Of a stretch of 64,000 nucleotides of DNA, positions 60,875-64,000 are shown piece after piece; within the stretch, counting starts at the first letter, position 1, and each line of letters begins with the position of its first letter. The stretch is from Planctomycetota bacterium (lineage in GTDB: Bacteria; Planctomycetota; UBA1135; GCA-002686595): positions 310,001 to 374,000 of the forward strand of contig JADJNY010000001.1 in the NCBI GenBank assembly GCA_016714045.1, written 5' to 3'. The notes below the pieces were generated by a model, which saw only the letters and a list, made by a program, of their open reading frames with translations, was not told the origin of the DNA and searched no databases. The translations under genes were made by a program, and so were the position numbers.

Positions 60875-63694
60875 TCACTCGGGCTGCTCGAGCGTCGCGT
60901 ACGCGTCGACGCGGTCGATCGCGTGCGTCGATTCGCGCCCGTCGGGCCAGCGCACGACGAGCTCGTCGACCGTTGTCGCCGCGCCGAGGCCGAGGTGGAG
61001 CTCGGGCGCGTTGCCGCCGAGGTAGCTCGCGCCCGCGCGCAGGGAGCGGACGAGCAGGCGCTCGCCGACCTTCGCGCGCACGATGGCCCCGATCGCGAAC
61101 GGGTTCTCGCCGCGGGCGCGCAGGCGCAGGCCGAGCCAGTGCCGCTCCGCGGCGGGCCCGGTGACCTTCCCGTCGGCGCCGCGCACGCGCGCGTCGTTGC
61201 GCAAGAGGCGCGCGCGCGCGTTGTTCGCGGTGATCGCGAGGTCGAGGTCGCCGTCCTGGTCGTAGTCGTTTGCGAGCAGGCAGCGCGACGGCAGCGGCTC
61301 GGCGAGGTCGGGCCCGGCGAGCTCGAACGCGGGCGCGAACGAGCCCGCGCCGTCGTTCAGGAAGATGTGCGACGGCTGGCCGACGCAGATGCCCGTCGAT
61401 TCGTAGTCGGGCGACGTGTAGCCGTTCGCATGGACGAGGTCGAGATCGCCGTCGAGGTCGACGTCGACGAGCTCCGCGCCCCAGCCGGTGACGCCGACGG
61501 AGAGCTGCGCGAGACCCGCCCGCACGGACTGGTCGCGGAACGTCGCGACGCGGTGCTTCGCGCTCTGGTGCGTGACGAGGTTGTTCACGTAGAGCGCGTT
61601 CGACTCGAGCTGCCAGTTCGTGACGAACAGGTCCTCGTCGCCGTCGCCGTCGACGTCACCGACCGCGAGGCCCATCGAGCCGCGCGGATCGTCGAGGCCG
61701 GTCGCGAGCGAGATGTCCTTCCACGTTCCGTCGCCCTCGTTGCGGTAGAACGTGTTCGGCGACACGTCGTTCGCGACGTACAGGTCCTGGTCGCCGTCCT
61801 GGTCGAAGTCCCAGAAGATCGCCTGCATGCCGCGGCCGTTCGCGTCGGCGACCTTGAGCTCGTCCGTCACGTCCGTGAAGCGGAAGGAGAGCGCCTTCGC
61901 GTTCGGCTGCGACGGATCGCGCGGCGCGGACGCGTCGGTCGGTCCCGACTTGATGCGGTCATTGCGCAGGAGCTGCTTCCGCTCGCCGGGGAAGGCGAAG
62001 GGGAGCATCTCCATCGGGTCCTCGCGCTGGTAGCGGCCGAGCTCGTCCGCCGGTGGCATCTTCGCGGGGTCGTAGTCGAGGTAGCTCGTGACGTAGAGAT
62101 CGAGATCGCCGTCGCGATCGTAGTCCGCCGCGCACACGGTGGCGTGCCAGCGCTCGTCCTGCGGCACGCCCGCGGCGAGCGTGACGTCGGTGAAGCGGCC
62201 GGCGCCGTCGTTCAGGTGGAGCGCGTTCTTGCCGTAGTTCGCGACGAACAGGTCGAGGTCGCGATCGCCGTCCGCGTCGAAGAAGAGGGCACCCATGCCG
62301 CGCCCCTGCACGCCGAGGTTCGCGCGCGCGGTCACGTCGTCGAACGTACCGTCGCCGCGGTTGCGATAGAGCTTCGCCGTCGGCACGCGCGATCCTTCAC
62401 GCCCGCCGCCCTGCGGCAGGAAGAGATCGTTCCAACCGTCGCCGTCGACGTCGCCCCACGCAGCCCCCGGCCCCATCGTCGGCCGGATGTCGAGCTGTTC
62501 GTCGGGGCCTTCGAGATGCACGAACTCGATCCCCGCGTCGCGCGTGACGTCGTGGAAGAGGGCGCGTGGATTCGCGGCAGCATCCCACGGCTCGAATGGA
62601 GGTTGGGAGTCGCAGCCCACGCGGACGGAGAGCGTCCACGTCGTGTCCGGAGCGGACTCCGGCACGGGGACGACGAGCTCGAGCACCTGATTCGGGGGGA
62701 TCACCGAGTTGCGTCCATCGTGCTCTTCGAGCAGATCGAGCGTCGGCCCGGTCGCGAGCGCCGCGAGTCGCTCGTCGCGCACGTCGAGTTCGGGCCACTC
62801 GAGCGAACCCGGTCGAGTCCGGCCGCGAGTCCAACGTTCCACCGGCCCAGTACGCAGCGCGGTCGGACGAACTCGACGCGTGCTCGCCATCGGTAGACGT
62901 GCGACGTGCGCCCAGAGCACCTGGTCGATGCGTCCATCGCGCAACTCGAGCCAGGGCCTCGTGTCGCGCGGCGCAGGGCGGATCCGCGGCGTCCACGACA
63001 CGCCCCAGAGCGTGATCGCTTCCCGTGCGTCGTCGTCGTAGTAGCGCGAGCCCGCACCTTCGGAACGGAGCTCGTGCGTGAGCAGCTCCGCCTCGAGCGC
63101 CGCGCGAGCGTTCGGCGTCAGCTCGCTTGCCTGCGTGACGAGTTGGAGCGTGAGGTCCTCGGTCGGCGCGGCGATCCAGATCGGCCCGGAAGGACCGAGC
63201 ACGGCGTCCTGGCGCGCGAAGTAGGGCAGCAGTTCGTCGGCCCCGGCATCCGGAGGAGCGAGCGGTTCGTCCTTCCGCGCGAGACGGGCTTCGAGCGCTT
63301 CCCCTCGGACGATCGAGGTCGGCAGGCGTGCGTCACGCAGGACTTGGAAGCCCTGATCGTCGCGCGGGCCGACCACGCGCTCGCCGGGAGCGTGCGGCAC
63401 CCACACGAGCTCGAGCCGATCGATGGCGAGTGCTCGCGACGTCGCAGAAGCGAGCCGCAGGTGCACGCCGTCGCGTTCGCGCTCGACCCGCGGCGCGCAC
63501 TCCGAGCGCGAGATGAGCGGGAGCAGGACCTCGGCGCGATCCTTGAGAGCGGAGACGGCGACGAAGCCTCCCGCGTTCTCGGCGAGCAGCACTGCGCCGT
63601 GCTGCGGCGGCATCGTTTCGCCCGCACGAGGTGTCGCGAGCGAAGGGACTGCGATCGAAAGGGCGAGAACGCTCGGGATCATTTGGCCCGTCAT
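60875..63694 (-). CDS. CRTAC1-like FG-GAP/VCBS repeat protein
   Basis: A 939-residue exported protein (signal PSVLALSIAVPSLATPRAG). Residues about 1-380 form an N-terminal domain (LLPLISRSECAPRV, ASATSRALAIDRLELVWV) typical of planctomycete CRTAC1-like proteins. Then come at least seven FG-GAP/VCBS repeats with D-x-D-x-D-G Ca2+ loops: WGDVDGDGWNDLFLPQGGG, FFDADGDRDLDLFVANYGKN, AADYDRDGDLDLYVTSYLDY, FWDFDQDGDQDLYVANDVSP, VGDVDGDGDEDLFVTNWQLE, LVDVDLDGDLDLVHANGYTS and NDYDQDGDLDLAITANNARA. The C-terminal ASPIC/UnbV domain follows (LRARGENPFAIGAIVRAKVG, VVRWPDGRESTHAID). A seven-bladed propeller outside the cell that binds Ca2+ is predicted; the function is unknown. MTGQM at 63694 was chosen as start. 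Confidence 0.9.
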   Translation of the reverse strand: MTGQMIPSVLALSIAVPSLATPRAGETMPPQHGAVLLAENAGGFVAVSALKDRAEVLLPLISRSECAPRVERERDGVHLRLASATSRALAIDRLELVWVPHAPGERVVGPRDDQGFQVLRDARLPTSIVRGEALEARLARKDEPLAPPDAGADELLPYFARQDAVLGPSGPIWIAAPTEDLTLQLVTQASELTPNARAALEAELLTHELRSEGAGSRYYDDDAREAITLWGVSWTPRIRPAPRDTRPWLELRDGRIDQVLWAHVARLPMASTRRVRPTALRTGPVERWTRGRTRPGSLEWPELDVRDERLAALATGPTLDLLEEHDGRNSVIPPNQVLELVVPVPESAPDTTWTLSVRVGCDSQPPFEPWDAAANPRALFHDVTRDAGIEFVHLEGPDEQLDIRPTMGPGAAWGDVDGDGWNDLFLPQGGGREGSRVPTAKLYRNRGDGTFDDVTARANLGVQGRGMGALFFDADGDRDLDLFVANYGKNALHLNDGAGRFTDVTLAAGVPQDERWHATVCAADYDRDGDLDLYVTSYLDYDPAKMPPADELGRYQREDPMEMLPFAFPGERKQLLRNDRIKSGPTDASAPRDPSQPNAKALSFRFTDVTDELKVADANGRGMQAIFWDFDQDGDQDLYVANDVSPNTFYRNEGDGTWKDISLATGLDDPRGSMGLAVGDVDGDGDEDLFVTNWQLESNALYVNNLVTHQSAKHRVATFRDQSVRAGLAQLSVGVTGWGAELVDVDLDGDLDLVHANGYTSPDYESTGICVGQPSHIFLNDGAGSFAPAFELAGPDLAEPLPSRCLLANDYDQDGDLDLAITANNARARLLRNDARVRGADGKVTGPAAERHWLGLRLRARGENPFAIGAIVRAKVGERLLVRSLRAGASYLGGNAPELHLGLGAATTVDELVVRWPDGRESTHAIDRVDAYATLEQPE

Positions 63695-63726
63695 GCTCTC
63701 GGCGCGTGTCTCATCGTGCAAGAAAA

Positions 63727-63765
63727 CACCGCGCCCCGCGGCCATCAGGCCCGCGGGGCGCGGTG
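63727..63765 (-). terminator. strong intrinsic terminator
   Basis: A perfect 15-bp stem (63727-63741 with 63751-63765) with a 9-nt loop, then ttttctt on the minus strand. It lies 23 bp after the stop of the gene at 63788. Confidence 0.85.
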
Positions 63766-63787
63766 AGTTCGTCGCGCGTGCGCGCGC

Positions 63788-64000
63788 TCACATCTTCAGG
63801 TCTTTGATCTCGTCGACGGCGAAGTCGATGCTGACTTCCTGATCGATGTTGATGACGCGGCCCGTGCCCTTGTACGGGTTGAAGATCAGCGCTCCGTGGA
63901 CGACCCGGCCGTCCTTGAAGTGCACGGTGATCTTGTCGGCGGTACGAGCCCCGAGCAGCATGTCGTAGATGCGGCCCGGGCCCATTTCGCTCTTCTTCTT
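63788..64000 (-). CDS. small conserved protein, possibly cut by right edge
   Basis: The minus strand reads KKKSEMGPGRIYDMLLGART, then ADKITVHFKDGRVVHGALIF, NPYKGTGRVINIDQEVSIDF and AVDEIKDLKM. The frame is open to the window edge at 64000, so the true start may lie further out; ATG at 63985 would give a 65-residue protein. It has a compact mixed alpha/beta or small-barrel pattern, with the loop HFKDGRVVHGALIF recalling an SH3/Sm-like turn. I do not recognise a named family. A strong terminator follows, so it is the last gene of its operon, separate from the CRTAC1-like gene. Confidence 0.6.
   Translation of the reverse strand, partial: KKKSEMGPGRIYDMLLGARTADKITVHFKDGRVVHGALIFNPYKGTGRVINIDQEVSIDFAVDEIKDLKM

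Overview
The window is very GC-rich chromosomal DNA with strong G/C third-position bias. It most likely comes from a planctomycete (Planctomycetota). That is an inference from the gene mix: a CRTAC1-like FG-GAP/VCBS protein, a DUF1570 peptidase, a protein made of carboxypeptidase-regulatory-like repeats, sulfotransferase/TPR proteins, EF-hand and Trp-rich secreted proteins, and a Cys-rich GACCLADGTC tail. I see no rRNA, tRNA, CRISPR array, phage or complete insertion sequence.

Layout. 1-8.4 kb: a cut NtrY-like histidine kinase, an NAD-dependent epimerase, a 172-bp hairpin repeat between convergent genes, a sulfotransferase pair and a 1216-residue repeat protein. 8.5-14.3 kb: a parvulin-type isomerase, three broken genes in a row (9.6-10.6 kb), a GNAT acetyltransferase, a glycosyltransferase, a small lipoprotein and a galactokinase-like kinase. 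14.6-24 kb: a Trp/Tyr-rich TPR protein, a HEAT lipoprotein pair, leucine dehydrogenase, a frameshifted DUF3108 lipoprotein, a YgfZ-like protein and an N-formylglutamate amidohydrolase family protein. 24.2-32.0 kb: a cytochrome c oxidase operon (diheme cytochrome c, coxB, type A2 coxA, heme A synthase, heme O synthase, subunit III, SCO, DUF420) that ends in a small membrane protein with an in-frame UGA. 32-41.5 kb: a beta-propeller-like protein, a frameshifted Nudix gene, hpt, two pseudouridine synthases, MTA phosphorylase, an M28 peptidase and a glycosylasparaginase. 41.6-52.7 kb: small secreted proteins, a DegT aminotransferase, a Na+-coupled transporter with its MetS-type small subunit, NhaC, a broken substrate-binding protein, a metallopeptidase and small membrane proteins. 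52.7-64 kb: M1 aminopeptidase, ferritin-like protein, 1-Cys peroxiredoxin, DUF1570 peptidase, an AhpD-like protein with an in-frame UGA, DinB, DUF1990, the CRTAC1-like protein and a small conserved protein cut by the right edge.

Main result. Two genes carry an in-frame UGA exactly where a redox Cys is expected. In the AhpD-like protein the core E-x11-C-x2-C-x3-H reads E-x11-C-x2-UGA-x3-H. The last protein of the cox operon has UGA-x2-C right after its signal peptide. In both, the frame continues with normal codon use to a sensible C-terminus, and a perfect stem with a 6-nt loop holding GU lies just downstream, where bacterial SECIS elements sit. Together they suggest that this organism makes selenoproteins, including a possibly undescribed one linked to cytochrome oxidase assembly.

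Caution. At least three other genes (9.83, 21.05 and 33.24 kb) have lost one base each, a fourth fragment looks shifted (10.16 kb), and one gene has an internal deletion (48.4 kb). These may be assembly errors or real decay. The two UGA cases are not indels.
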